Below are positions 1 through 9,374 of a DNA stretch of 64,000 nucleotides, in pieces. The notes under the pieces were generated by a model. It was not told the origin of the DNA, made no database searches, and saw only the letters and a program-made list of their open reading frames with translations. The number at the start of each line of letters is the position of its first letter. Positions within the stretch are counted from its first letter, which is position 1. Both the position numbers and the translations under genes were made by a program. Source of the DNA: Curtobacterium sp. S6 (GTDB taxonomy: Bacteria; Actinomycetota; Actinomycetes; Actinomycetales; Micrococcaceae). The stretch lies in contig NZ_JHEL01000015.1 in NCBI RefSeq assembly GCF_000710345.2, positions 372,001 to 436,000 on the forward strand, in the 5' to 3' direction.

Positions 1-119
1 CGGGCGGCCAGCCCATCGAGAACGCTCGTCAACATGTCCAAATTGCTTGCCGAGGCGTACGCCCCGTGTGAGCGGGCGAAAGGAATGCGATTGCTGCCGA
101 GAACATAGGCCTGAGTCAT
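1..119 (-). CDS. acetyl-CoA acyltransferase (thiolase), N-terminal fragment
   Basis: Only the first 39 codons lie in the window; the gene continues to the left. The start (MTQAYVLGSNRIPFARSHG) matches the N-terminus of FadA/FadI-type thiolases, which cleave 3-ketoacyl-CoA to acetyl-CoA at the end of beta-oxidation. A GGAGG ribosome binding site lies just upstream of the ATG. The active-site Cys and His are outside the window, so identity rests on the N-terminus plus context: it is divergent from a TetR regulator that is followed by an acyl-CoA oxidase/dehydrogenase, a normal fatty-acid degradation neighbourhood. A biosynthetic acetyl-CoA C-acetyltransferase is the main alternative. Confidence 0.75.
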   Translation of the reverse strand, partial: MTQAYVLGSNRIPFARSHGAYASASNLDMLTSVLDGLAA

Positions 120-235
120 GGATCCTCCGGATCTAGATGGGTCGGAACGACACACCTGGCGGATATGGTCCACCGACAGGTCGCGGCTGATGTCCGCGGA
201 GCGTCGCCCCGTGTGACTGGGGTTACAAAAGACAA

Positions 236-258
236 GAGTACCTGATACTCTGCGTATC
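236..258 (+). promoter_or_regulatory. overlapping inverted repeats and -10 box at the tetR start
   Basis: Two overlapping inverted repeats end at the GTG start: GAGTA-N5-TACTC (236-250) and GATAC-N5-GTATC (244-258). A TACTCT hexamer (246-251) sits 7 bases before the start codon and TTACAA (222-227) could be the -35. No Shine-Dalgarno sequence is visible, so the message is probably leaderless. A TetR dimer bound here would block its own promoter; the divergent thiolase start is 120 bases away. The symmetry is seen directly; the role is inferred. Confidence 0.5.
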
Positions 259-960
259 GTGAACACCAACGACGCCGTAAAAATTCGGAAAGTGCCGCCG
301 GCCGAGGCCGACGCCCTGGATGGGCGCGCGACTCGCTGGCAGAACCACCGCAAGGTTCGACGCCGGCAACTCCTCCGGGAAGCCCGGCACGCGATCCACA
401 AGATCGGCCCGCAGGCCTCCATGGAAGAGATCGCGCAGCATTCCGGGACGTCCAAATCGGTCTACTACCGATACTTCACCGACAAAGCGGGGCTCAGCCA
501 AGCACTGGGTGAATTCTTGTTGGCCGGCCTCGAACAAAGAATCGTCGAAGCCGCCGCGAACGGATCGTCCCCGTCGGACACCGTCCATCGGATGATCGAC
601 GCGTATCTCGTGATGGTTCAGCGTTCGCCATCCATCCACGAATTCGTGTCTTCGCATGCCGGTCTCGGATGGGCCCGGCCCGATGAGGGCGACGAACCCA
701 CCGCCTCGCTCGGCCTTTTCGCCGACCACGTGGCGAAAGTCCTTCTGGACTCGCTGCACAACGTGGCCGGTGAGTTACGAGGGACGGAACTCTCCGACGA
801 GGTGACCCAGGACTATTGGGCCCGGGCGGTCGTCGGGATGGTCCAGTCCGTGACCAATAAATGGAGCCGCGCCTACGTGGAAGGTGTGGCCCCTCCCCGA
901 GAACAAACGGTCGATCAGCTGACCCGCTGGATCCTCATGCCGTTGGAGCAAAGCCGATGA
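259..960 (+). CDS. TetR/AcrR family transcriptional regulator
   Basis: A 233-residue protein with a TetR-type helix-turn-helix at about residues 37-80 (SMEEIAQHSGTSKSVYYRYF), followed by a helical region of the size of a TetR ligand-binding domain. The basic N-terminal extension (residues 30-40, RKVRRRQLLR) fits DNA contact. It lies divergent to a thiolase and just before an acyl-CoA oxidase/dehydrogenase, so it probably controls fatty-acid degradation, perhaps sensing an acyl-CoA; that is inference. The GTG start at 259 abuts overlapping inverted repeats, which suggests autoregulation. No ribosome binding site is visible. Confidence 0.88.
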   Translation: MNTNDAVKIRKVPPAEADALDGRATRWQNHRKVRRRQLLREARHAIHKIGPQASMEEIAQHSGTSKSVYYRYFTDKAGLSQALGEFLLAGLEQRIVEAAANGSSPSDTVHRMIDAYLVMVQRSPSIHEFVSSHAGLGWARPDEGDEPTASLGLFADHVAKVLLDSLHNVAGELRGTELSDEVTQDYWARAVVGMVQSVTNKWSRAYVEGVAPPREQTVDQLTRWILMPLEQSR

Positions 961-1016
961 CGCCGTCGCATCCATACCGTGACACACACACCACCCCAGA
1001 AGATTCAGGAGAAATC

Positions 1017-3179
1017 ATGCCTCTGAACGAGAACACGACGCGCGCGGACGATGTCGCGCCCGCAACCCCGCACCACACCTCCTCGAAAGGCTCTCCCGAG
1101 GGAACCTCACAGGGCGCCCTGGAAGAGGTGCAATCCGTTCAGGGCCCGGACACGGCGGAGCGCATCGACGTCGAGAACCTCCACCGCCATCTGATGGGAC
1201 CGTGGAAGGACCTCCGCCAGACGGTCCGCGACATCATCGAGGACCCGGCGTTGCACAAGATCGATACCCTCAGCTATCAGGACCAGCGCGAACGGGTCAT
1301 GGACCAGATGAAGATCCTCGTGGACCGCGGAATCGTCCATCGCGCCTACCCCGACTATGTGGGCGGACAGGATGATCCCGGTGGAAATATCGCCGGATTC
1401 GAGGAACTCGTGGCGGCGGATCCGTCCTTGCAGATTAAGGCCGGCGTTCAGTGGGGCCTCTTCGGTGCCGCGGTCCATCAGCTCGGATCCGAGGATCACC
1501 ACCGACGCTTCCTTCCCGACATCATGAGCCTCAAGGCCCCCGGCGCGTTCGCGATGACCGAGATCGGCCACGGTTCGGACGTCGCCTCCATCGGGACCAC
1601 GGCGACCTATGACGCGCAGTCCCAAGAATTCGTGATCAATACCCCGTTCAAGGCCGCGTGGAAAGAATTCCTGGGCAATGCGGCCCAGCACGGCAACGCG
1701 GCAGTGGTCTTCGCTCAGTTGATCACCGCCGGGGTCAACCACGGCGTACACGCTTTCTACGTTCCGATTCGCGACGCCGAGGGTGTCAATCTCCCCGGGA
1801 TCCAATCCGAAGATGACGGACGCAAGGGCGGGCTCAACGGCGTGGACAACGGCCGCTTGGCCTTTGACCACGTGCGCATTCCGCGCACCAACCTGTTGAA
1901 TCGATACGGCGACGTCGCCGAAGACGGCACCTACACCTCACCCATCGATTCGCCAGGGCGACGGTTCTTCACCATGCTCGGAACCCTCGTTCAGGGGCGC
2001 GTCAGCCTCGACGGCTCGGCCGTCAACGCCTCCAAGATCGCGCTCAGCATCGCGATTCGATACGCCTATGAAAGGCGCCAGTTCTCCTCGGGCGGAGACA
2101 CCGAGGCGACCCTGATGAGCTACCAGCTTCATCGCCGGCGACTTTTACCGCTCCTGGCGCGCACGTACGCACAGGCCTTCGCGCACCACGATCTCTTGTC
2201 GACTTTTGACGATGTTTTCTCCGGCCGCGAAGACACCCCGGAAAACCGCGCCGAGCTGGAAACGTTGGCGGCCGCCCTCAAGCCGTTGTCGACGTGGGGC
2301 GCGTTGGACGCTCTGCAAGAGTGCCGCGAGGCCACGGGCGGGGCGGGCTTCATGACCAAGAACCGCTTCACCTCCCTGTACCAAGACCTGGACGTGTACG
2401 CGACGTTTGAAGGTGACAATCACGTTCTCCTTCAGCTGGTGGCCAAACGCCTGCTCGGGGACTACTCCAAAGAATTCGCCGGTCTCGATGTCGGAACCAT
2501 CACCAAGTACGTCTCTTCCAGGGCCGAGGATCTGGCCTTCAACCGCACGGGCCTTCGTCGGGTCGCACAGCTCATCCAAGACACCGGCACCCAGAAGAAG
2601 TCGGCCAAGGCACTGCGGGATCCGAAGTGGCAGCGCGACCTGATGCAGGACCGGGTCCACACGATGGTCGCGGAGGCCGCCGACGCGCTTCGACCCGCCA
2701 GGAAGATGTCCGCGACGGAGGCGACCAAGCTGTTCAATTCGCAGCAGGTCAAGCTCATCGAGGCGGCCAGGTCCCACGGAGAACTTCTCCAGTGGGAAGC
2801 CATGACCGAGACCCTCGGAAAGCTCGAGGGACACACCGCGCAGGTCATGACGTGGCTTCGCGACCTCTTCGGCCTGACCCTGATCCAGAAGAACCTCGGC
2901 TGGTACGTCTCCTACGGGCTCATCTCGACCCAGCGCGGTCGGGCGCTGGACGAGTACATCAACCGCCTCTTGGACAAGGTCGAACCGTATTCGTTGCAGC
3001 TGGTCGAGGCCTTCGGCCTGAAACAAGCTCATCTTCGAGCGGACATCTCCAGCGGCCTCGAAGAGGTTCGTCAGGCGGATGCCGAGGAGTACTTCCGTAA
3101 GCTCCGCGCGTCGTCGGAGGCTCCCATTGACGAGAAGACCCTCCTGAAGTTGAAAGGCTCCGGCAAGCGCAAGAAGTAA
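1017..3179 (+). CDS. acyl-CoA oxidase/dehydrogenase family protein
   Basis: A 720-residue flavoprotein-type acyl-CoA dehydrogenase, longer than a 380-residue ACAD and closer to acyl-CoA oxidases in layout. TEIGHGSDV at about residue 180 resembles the oxidase substrate loop. TFEGDNHVLLQ holds the likely catalytic base Glu465, in the position used by acyl-CoA oxidases (YEGDN-type motif). ECREATGGAGF nearby is the usual FAD-interacting segment. It would perform the first, alpha-beta dehydrogenation step of beta-oxidation. An upstream in-frame start (861) would overlap tetR; ATG 1017 is preferred because AGGAG lies just before it. It is probably co-expressed with the TetR gene, whose stop is 57 bases upstream. 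Whether oxygen or an electron-transfer flavoprotein is the acceptor cannot be read from sequence. Confidence 0.85.
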   Translation: MPLNENTTRADDVAPATPHHTSSKGSPEGTSQGALEEVQSVQGPDTAERIDVENLHRHLMGPWKDLRQTVRDIIEDPALHKIDTLSYQDQRERVMDQMKILVDRGIVHRAYPDYVGGQDDPGGNIAGFEELVAADPSLQIKAGVQWGLFGAAVHQLGSEDHHRRFLPDIMSLKAPGAFAMTEIGHGSDVASIGTTATYDAQSQEFVINTPFKAAWKEFLGNAAQHGNAAVVFAQLITAGVNHGVHAFYVPIRDAEGVNLPGIQSEDDGRKGGLNGVDNGRLAFDHVRIPRTNLLNRYGDVAEDGTYTSPIDSPGRRFFTMLGTLVQGRVSLDGSAVNASKIALSIAIRYAYERRQFSSGGDTEATLMSYQLHRRRLLPLLARTYAQAFAHHDLLSTFDDVFSGREDTPENRAELETLAAALKPLSTWGALDALQECREATGGAGFMTKNRFTSLYQDLDVYATFEGDNHVLLQLVAKRLLGDYSKEFAGLDVGTITKYVSSRAEDLAFNRTGLRRVAQLIQDTGTQKKSAKALRDPKWQRDLMQDRVHTMVAEAADALRPARKMSATEATKLFNSQQVKLIEAARSHGELLQWEAMTETLGKLEGHTAQVMTWLRDLFGLTLIQKNLGWYVSYGLISTQRGRALDEYINRLLDKVEPYSLQLVEAFGLKQAHLRADISSGLEEVRQADAEEYFRKLRASSEAPIDEKTLLKLKGSGKRKK

Positions 3180-3216
3180 TCGGTCCGGGACCGGCGCACC
3201 TCGGCAATCTCCATGA

Positions 3217-3254
3217 CGCGGGACGGATCGAGGGACCCTTCGATCCGTCCCGCG
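3217..3254 (+). terminator. hairpin after the acyl-CoA oxidase gene
   Basis: A 15-bp perfect stem (3217-3231 with 3240-3254) and an 8-base loop lie 38 bases after the stop codon. It is not followed by a clear T-tract, so it may act as a transcript-end stabiliser or a factor-assisted terminator. Confidence 0.6.
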
Positions 3255-3291
3255 CCGTGTCGGGACCGGCCGATCCAGAGGAGTCAGCTTC

Positions 3292-3297
3292 TATACT
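3292..3297 (+). promoter_or_regulatory. -10 box for leaderless pepN
   Basis: TATACT lies exactly 7 bases before the GTG at 3305, so the transcript should begin at or next to the start codon. GAGGAG at about 3279 is too far upstream to serve that GTG as a ribosome binding site. Confidence 0.5.
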
Positions 3298-3304
3298 TTG
3301 TGGT

Positions 3305-5896
3305 GTGCGCAACGACAATCTGACCTATGACGAAGCCAAAAGCCGATCCAACCTTCTCGAGATCGACCGGTACGACGTCCATGTCGATCTGACCCACGCG
3401 GCGGATTCGACCATGGAGTCCTATCCGGTAAAGACCACGGTGGCTTTCTCGGCCGAGGTGTCCGGCACGGACGAGGCCTCGACATTCATCGAGTACATTC
3501 ACCACAGCATCGAGTCCGTGACGCTCAACGGGCGGGCGCTGAATCTCGCCGAGGCCGTCGTCGGAAGCAGGATTCTCCTCTCGGGGCTGGCATCGCGGAA
3601 TACCCTCGTGATTCACGGACGCTCGCTCTATTCGCGCTCCGGGGAAGGCCTTCACCGGTTCATCGATCCTCAGGACGGGCGCACCTATCTCTACACCCAG
3701 TACGAGCCGGCCGACGCCCGCAGGGTGTTTCCCACGTTTGAACAACCGGATCTCAAAGCCGTCTTCGCTTTTGCCATCACGGCTCCGAGCGACTGGGTCG
3801 TGGCCTCAAATACCGAAATCGTCGCCACGGATGACGATCCCGTGATCGAGGGAGTCTCACGCCGGCGATTCGCCCCGACGAAGAGGATGTCGACGTACAT
3901 CACGACCCTCCTCGCCGGTCAATATCACGCCGTGAGTTCGCTCTATCGTCCGTCCGTCGACGGCTCGGCCACGGCCCCGATGACGCTGTATTGCCGCCAG
4001 TCCATGGCCGAGCATCTGGATTCCGATGACATCTTCGCGCTCGTCAGATCCGGGTTGGACTTTTTCCAGGACCTCTTCGATTTCGCCTACCCGTGGGGCA
4101 AATACGATCAGGCGTTCGTGCCCGAGTACAACTTGGGTGCCATGGAAAATCCCGGCCTCGTGACCTTCACGGAGTCTTATCTGTTCCCCGAAGGATCCAC
4201 CGTGGCGCAGCGCGAGGGACGCGCGAACGTCATCATGCACGAGATGTCCCACATGTGGTTCGGCGACTTGGTCACGATGCGCTGGTGGTCGGATCTCTGG
4301 CTCAAGGAGTCCTTTGCCGAGTACATGGGTGCGCTGGCCGCGGATCGAGTCGGCGGATACGACGAATCGTGGGTGACCTTCGCCAACCGACGCAAGGCGT
4401 GGGCCTACACCCAAGATCAATATTCGACCACGCATCCCATCGTCGCGGAGATACCGGACGTCGAAGCGGCCAAGCAAAACTTTGACGGGATCACCTACGC
4501 CAAGGGCGCTTCCGTGCTCAAGCAGCTCGTCGCCTACGTGGGATTCGACGGCTTCATCTCGGCTGCTCGCGTGTACTTCGCTCGGCACCAATTCGGAACG
4601 GCCGAACTGGCCGACTTCCTGGCCGTCCTGAGCGAGACGTGCGGCCGGGACCTCGGGGCGTGGGCCCGGGCATGGTTGCAAACCTCGGGTGTCACACGCC
4701 TGACCTACGACTCCGCAACGCGCGAGATCCAGCAGGCGTTTCCTGACGAGACGTCGCGATCGGTCGGGCGTCCCCACGTCCTTAACATGGCACCGCTGCG
4801 CCTCGAGGACGGCGTCCTGAAGCGCGCGGAGACCGTCGCCTGCGAGATCGGCGAAGGGAGCGAGAGCCGGTCGACGGTCGTATCCCTCCCCGTGGACACG
4901 GAAGAGCCCGGGCAAGGCCTCATGCTGATCAACCAGGACGACCAAACCTACGCGTTGTCGCTCGTAGCCGCCGCGGACACCGATCTCGCCCTCAGCCACG
5001 GACATTCACTGGCCGATGCCATCGACCGTGGCGTCCTGGGAAGCTCGCTGTGGAACATGGTGCGGGAGGGCCTCCTCGACCCTCGTCGATACGTCGATCA
5101 CGTGGCGGCCGGAAGCGGGCAGGAGGAATCCTCGACTCTCCTAGACACCATGCTGACCCACGCGGAGACGGTTTTCCATAGCTACCTCTCCCCCGAAGAG
5201 CGCTCGGTGAGCGCGGCCTCCTTCTGCCGAACCCTGCGTGATTCCTGGGACAACGCCGAGCCGGGAAGTGACGCACAGCGGATCTTGGCCCATCACGCCC
5301 TCGTGCTGGCCCGCACGTCGGAGAATTTGGCCGAGGTCGCCTCCGAGCTCCTTGCCTGGGTCTCGGACCATCCCGGTACCCCGTGGAACGGCCTTTCGGT
5401 GGGCGATCAGCTCGAATGGATGGCGAGGACGGCGCTCGCCGCCCACGGCCGACTGACGCGGTCGGCGATCGAGGAAGCCTTCGCCGCCAAGCCGAGCCAG
5501 CACGCGGCCATCGGGCAGGCGCGTTCTCTGGCCGCCCTTCCCGATGCGGATGAGAAGTCGCGGGACTGGGAGCGCATCTTCACCGAGAGCCTGTCCAACG
5601 ACATCCTCTCGGCGACCGCTTCCGGCCTGGCCACCGGATCGCCAGAGCTCCGGCGGGGACAGGGCCGCGAGTACTTCGACCGGCTCCTCGACGTCTGGGA
5701 GCAGCATTCGATCGGGATGGCCACTCGCATCGTCCGCGGGCTGTTCCCCCAGCTCGACGACGACGTCGACCCCGTGACCGCGGCCGCCCACTGGTTGGAC
5801 GCCCACCCGACGGCACCAAACGCGCTTCGGCGCGAACTGACGGAGCGGTTGGAAGATGCCACACGGGCGGCGCACATTCGGCAGCGTTGGGCCTGA
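3305..5896 (+). CDS. pepN: M1 family aminopeptidase N
   Basis: An 863-residue zinc aminopeptidase that removes N-terminal residues from peptides, probably in the cytoplasm (no signal peptide). The exopeptidase motif GAMENP is at 278-283. The zinc site is HEMSH at 312-316, with the third ligand Glu335 in LKESFAEYMG, i.e. HExxH-x18-E. The N-terminus NLTYDEAKSRSNLLEIDRYD is typical of actinobacterial PepN. The C-terminal half fits the ERAP1-like helical domain. GTG 3305 is chosen over an in-frame GTG at 3257 because homologues begin near NLT and a TATACT box sits 7 bases before it. It stands alone between hairpins and a different gene, so it is probably monocistronic. Confidence 0.93.
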   Translation: MRNDNLTYDEAKSRSNLLEIDRYDVHVDLTHAADSTMESYPVKTTVAFSAEVSGTDEASTFIEYIHHSIESVTLNGRALNLAEAVVGSRILLSGLASRNTLVIHGRSLYSRSGEGLHRFIDPQDGRTYLYTQYEPADARRVFPTFEQPDLKAVFAFAITAPSDWVVASNTEIVATDDDPVIEGVSRRRFAPTKRMSTYITTLLAGQYHAVSSLYRPSVDGSATAPMTLYCRQSMAEHLDSDDIFALVRSGLDFFQDLFDFAYPWGKYDQAFVPEYNLGAMENPGLVTFTESYLFPEGSTVAQREGRANVIMHEMSHMWFGDLVTMRWWSDLWLKESFAEYMGALAADRVGGYDESWVTFANRRKAWAYTQDQYSTTHPIVAEIPDVEAAKQNFDGITYAKGASVLKQLVAYVGFDGFISAARVYFARHQFGTAELADFLAVLSETCGRDLGAWARAWLQTSGVTRLTYDSATREIQQAFPDETSRSVGRPHVLNMAPLRLEDGVLKRAETVACEIGEGSESRSTVVSLPVDTEEPGQGLMLINQDDQTYALSLVAAADTDLALSHGHSLADAIDRGVLGSSLWNMVREGLLDPRRYVDHVAAGSGQEESSTLLDTMLTHAETVFHSYLSPEERSVSAASFCRTLRDSWDNAEPGSDAQRILAHHALVLARTSENLAEVASELLAWVSDHPGTPWNGLSVGDQLEWMARTALAAHGRLTRSAIEEAFAAKPSQHAAIGQARSLAALPDADEKSRDWERIFTESLSNDILSATASGLATGSPELRRGQGREYFDRLLDVWEQHSIGMATRIVRGLFPQLDDDVDPVTAAAHWLDAHPTAPNALRRELTERLEDATRAAHIRQRWA

Positions 5897-6047
5897 GGCG
5901 CACCCCGCGCGCGGGAAGCCGGCGTGGCCCCGTCACGTTGCGGAACACGTCGGTAAAACTGGCGGGGATAACGCTTCCTCCGGCCCAAATTGTGACATTC
6001 TAGGAAGACCTGCTTCGGGTACAGAGGGAAATCAGAGGAGATTCGCA

Positions 6048-7637
6048 GTGACGGATTACGCGCTCAACGACCGTGGGTCTTTGGAGCTTGTCACCGAGGA
6101 CTATTACGACGCCGAGATTCTGCGGCTCTTCGACGGAAAACGCCTGGACCGCGAGCAGGTGGTCGACGCGACCGCCCAGCTCGTGCCCGAACCGGATAAT
6201 CCGATCTTTCCGGAGAGCATTGCGATCTGGGTCAACGGCTACAAGGTTGCCCGAATGGGAGTCGAGGATTCCGCTCGATACTGGAATCCCCTGGCCCGCA
6301 TTATTTTCTCGGGCTACACGCCCGTCGCCCCGATCCGATTCTGGGCCACTCAGCGCCGCGATGGGGACCACCCCCGCCTCGAAACCCGGGCCGTCCTGTC
6401 GGTCTCCAGACCCGAGCTGCTCTTCCCGATCAATGCCTCGCCGTTGCACGCGGCGCTCCTCCCCCAGGGATCCAGCGTCAAGGTGCTCAACGAGAACGAA
6501 CACGCGGAATACCTTCACGATGTCCTTCCCGTTTCCGGCGAGGGGCGGGTGATTCTGACGCTCGAGGCCAATCGCCATAAGCTCGCCGACGGCTCCGAGG
6601 TCGACGTCGTCGACGTGCTTCATGACCGACGCGTCGTCGGCCGCTTGAGCACGCAGATGTCCGAACAGTTGGCGCCGGTGGTTCGATACGCGTTCCAGCA
6701 CAATAAGCTCACGGCGGTGTGGGGCACGATTCGGGGAAGTTCCTTCGAGCTGTCCCTGACCGTCCAGACCGTCCGGGCCAATGACATACCGCGCTCCTGG
6801 TACGCCGAATTGCCGAATACCTTGCCGCAGCTCAAGGCCAAGCAAGACTACTACGACCTCGACCCGAGCTACGTCCCGAGCGAGGCCGAGGAAGATCCGA
6901 GCCTGAAGCGGGCCGCCAGCCCAAAGGCCGAGGCCGAGCGGACCCACCCCGCCACGCACGGCAGTTCTTCCGCCGCGCTGGCCGGCTATTCCGAGCACCG
7001 AACGGACGCACGGTCCGCGTGGGGCCTCGGCGCGCTCGGCCTGTTGATCCTTTTCCTGGGTGTCGTCCTGATCTTCTTCAAGCCCGTTCTGGGCGTCTTG
7101 GGCATTATCGTGGGCGCGTCCGTGGCCTTCGTGGGACTGTACCTGGGGCGTATCCAGGGATCTGGACGTATGTACGACGAGATCGACATCAACCCGCCGA
7201 ACCGCTCGGTTTCCTCCGGCTCGGAGGGTTCCCGGGACAGCGTCTCCGTCTCCCAGCGCGAGCACCACGAGGCCGACCATGACGATTTTCACCCCGAATC
7301 CGAGGCATCGGCCCCGAAGGAATTCGATACCGAGCCGACGTCGGTTGACACGGGGCAACCCCTGACCGACGCCGAGGACGCGGATTCCCGCGAGGACGTC
7401 GTCCACCAGGCCGACCAGGATTTTCCTGCCGAAGCCGACGAGGTCTCCTCCTTCGAGTCGGAAGCTCCCGAGGTCGATGTGGACGAGGAATATCGCGACG
7501 ATCACCCCGTGGACGCGGACTACGAGGAAGAGTCTCCCGAGTACGAGGAGATTTACCCCGAGTGGGAGCATTCCGATGACTACGAGACCGTAGGCGATGA
7601 CTCCCCGACCGGCCGCGGGTCCGGTTCGCGACGCTAA
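6048..7637 (+). CDS. membrane protein with HIRAN-like segments and acidic tail, function unknown
   Basis: A 529-residue protein of unknown function. The start is GTG 6048, with GAGGAG 8 bases upstream. Residues about 15-105 contain LVPEPDNPIFPESIAIWVNG and KVARMGVEDSARY, which recall the HIRAN pattern (NPxDxNAIxV..G..VGYL). A second segment at about 135-240 (VVGRLSTQMSEQLAP) looks like a diverged repeat. Two hydrophobic helices follow at about 325-347 and 349-370. The last 155 residues are strongly acidic and probably disordered. The layout suggests a soluble N-terminal part and a charged tail on the same side of the membrane. Its stop codon abuts the GTG of the next gene (ABC1 kinase), so the two are translationally coupled. 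The HIRAN assignment is from memory of the motif and is tentative. Confidence 0.7.
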   Translation: MTDYALNDRGSLELVTEDYYDAEILRLFDGKRLDREQVVDATAQLVPEPDNPIFPESIAIWVNGYKVARMGVEDSARYWNPLARIIFSGYTPVAPIRFWATQRRDGDHPRLETRAVLSVSRPELLFPINASPLHAALLPQGSSVKVLNENEHAEYLHDVLPVSGEGRVILTLEANRHKLADGSEVDVVDVLHDRRVVGRLSTQMSEQLAPVVRYAFQHNKLTAVWGTIRGSSFELSLTVQTVRANDIPRSWYAELPNTLPQLKAKQDYYDLDPSYVPSEAEEDPSLKRAASPKAEAERTHPATHGSSSAALAGYSEHRTDARSAWGLGALGLLILFLGVVLIFFKPVLGVLGIIVGASVAFVGLYLGRIQGSGRMYDEIDINPPNRSVSSGSEGSRDSVSVSQREHHEADHDDFHPESEASAPKEFDTEPTSVDTGQPLTDAEDADSREDVVHQADQDFPAEADEVSSFESEAPEVDVDEEYRDDHPVDADYEEESPEYEEIYPEWEHSDDYETVGDDSPTGRGSGSRR

Positions 7638-9338
7638 GTGGGCCGTTTGATTTCACGAGCGGGTTCCCGGACCGATCGTTTCCTCCAGATCGGTGACGTC
7701 TTCATCCGCCACGGTCTCGGTTTTCTTGTCGAGGGACTGGGCGCGCCGATCGTCGGCCCCCTTCACCGCGTGAGACGCAGCGATCCCGGCGAGCGTTTAT
7801 CCCAGCCGCAGCATCTCCGGATGGCCCTCGAGGAGCTCGGACCAACGTTTATCAAGGTCGGCCAGCTCATTTCCACACGCCAGGATCTCTTGCCAGAGGC
7901 GTATACCCGGGAACTGCGGAAGCTTCAGGACGATGCCACCGTCGTTCCCTATAGCGAGCTCGTCGAATCGCTGTCGGGCCAGCCCGAAGAAACCATGTTG
8001 GAGCAGTTCGACTCGATCGATAGCTCTCCCCTGGCCTCGGGCTCTATCGGTCAGGTCCACGCGGGCGTCCTCAACGGCCAGCCCGTGGTGGTGAAGTTCC
8101 GGAAACCCGGGGTGCTCGAGGAGGTTCACCAGGACCTGGAGATCATTTCCGATCTCGCGACCCTGCTGAGCCGGTACGTTCCGCTCGCCAAGCAATACGA
8201 CGTCGTGGAGCTCAGCGCCGAGTTTTCCAAAACGCTCTTGGAAGAGCTCAATTACACGACAGAAGCCACCAATTGCGATCGATTCGGCTCGTTCTTTCGA
8301 GACGACCCAGAGCTGAATATCCCGCGGATCTACTGGGAAGCGACCACCTCACGCATCCTGACCCAGGAGCGCGTCGGCGGGATCAAGATCAGCGACATCG
8401 ATGCACTGGACGCCCACGGTGTTGACCGACATCGTTTGGCCGTCAACGCGACCGGTGCGATGTGCCGGATGATCTTTGAATTCGGCGTCTTTCATGCCGA
8501 TCCCCACCCCGGCAATCTTTTCGTGCGGCCCGACGGCGCGATCAACCTGATCGACTTCGGGATGTGCGGGGAACTCAGCGAGGATTTCCGCGACAGCATG
8601 TTGCCCCTGTTATTGGGGGTGACCACGCAAAACGTCAAGCAGTGCAGCCGTGCCGTCATTCGGCTGACCAACGCCCACGGGCGCAACGTGACCCCGCAGG
8701 AGATCGAGCAGGACCTCGGGCGGATCATCCATCAATATGCCGGTCAGAGCCTAGACGACCTCAATTTGGGCCGCGTGCTGACCGATGTCATGACCCTATT
8801 GCATCGCCACCAGCTGAGCCTGCCCGCCGAAGCGGCTCTCCTGATCCGGATGATCGCCACGGCCGAGTCCCTCGGGGAGTTGCTCGACCCGGAATTCGAT
8901 TTCATCGCCGTCCTGACCCCGTACGCCACGGCCTTCGTTTCCCGGCGCATCTCGGCGGAGGCGCTCCTGAAGAGGCTGACCAAGATCACCCGGGAGACCG
9001 TGGACTTCGGTGTCGAAGTTCCCGGGTCTTTCCGAAAGATCATGGGAGTCATCGAGAACGGCGGGTTCGACGTGCATCTGCGCGCCGACGAGCTCGAAGA
9101 GATCATCGATCGCGTCGAGGTCGTCGGGAATCGGCTGGTAGCCGGGGCGGTCCTGGCCGCACTCGTGAACGGGTCCGCCAAAATCGTCTCGACCCAGCCC
9201 GAAAAATACGCCACCTGGAAAAGCCTCCTGGTCGGCGGAGGGGCGGGAGGCGCCGGCCTGTTGGGCGGGTACCTCTTGAGCTCCGCGCGCCTGCGCATTA
9301 AACGCCCGAAGCGGCGTCGCAGGCTCGGAAATCTCTGA
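7638..9338 (+). CDS. ABC1/UbiB family atypical protein kinase
   Basis: A 566-residue ABC1 (UbiB/ADCK) family protein. The family-specific KxGQ motif is at about 73-76 (FIKVGQLISTRQDLLP), the glycine-poor loop at about 131 (LASGSIGQVHAG), the ATP-binding Lys in VVVKFRKPG, the catalytic loop at about 285 (FHADPHPGNLF) and the metal-binding DFG near 307. A C-terminal hydrophobic segment (about 520-550) fits a membrane anchor. Family members support isoprenoid quinone synthesis or lipid homeostasis; in actinobacteria menaquinone would be the relevant quinone, which is inference. The GTG start directly follows the preceding stop codon. It converges on an LCP-family gene. Confidence 0.88.
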   Translation: MGRLISRAGSRTDRFLQIGDVFIRHGLGFLVEGLGAPIVGPLHRVRRSDPGERLSQPQHLRMALEELGPTFIKVGQLISTRQDLLPEAYTRELRKLQDDATVVPYSELVESLSGQPEETMLEQFDSIDSSPLASGSIGQVHAGVLNGQPVVVKFRKPGVLEEVHQDLEIISDLATLLSRYVPLAKQYDVVELSAEFSKTLLEELNYTTEATNCDRFGSFFRDDPELNIPRIYWEATTSRILTQERVGGIKISDIDALDAHGVDRHRLAVNATGAMCRMIFEFGVFHADPHPGNLFVRPDGAINLIDFGMCGELSEDFRDSMLPLLLGVTTQNVKQCSRAVIRLTNAHGRNVTPQEIEQDLGRIIHQYAGQSLDDLNLGRVLTDVMTLLHRHQLSLPAEAALLIRMIATAESLGELLDPEFDFIAVLTPYATAFVSRRISAEALLKRLTKITRETVDFGVEVPGSFRKIMGVIENGGFDVHLRADELEEIIDRVEVVGNRLVAGAVLAALVNGSAKIVSTQPEKYATWKSLLVGGGAGGAGLLGGYLLSSARLRIKRPKRRRRLGNL

Positions 9339-9374
9339 GCCGCAACGCCGCCTCGGCGAGAGGTGTGGTGCGCC

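Noticed and set aside
6000-7571. A 523-codon open frame antisense to the HIRAN-like membrane protein
   Set aside because: The plus-strand frame has a strong ribosome binding site, membrane helices and tight coupling to the next gene.
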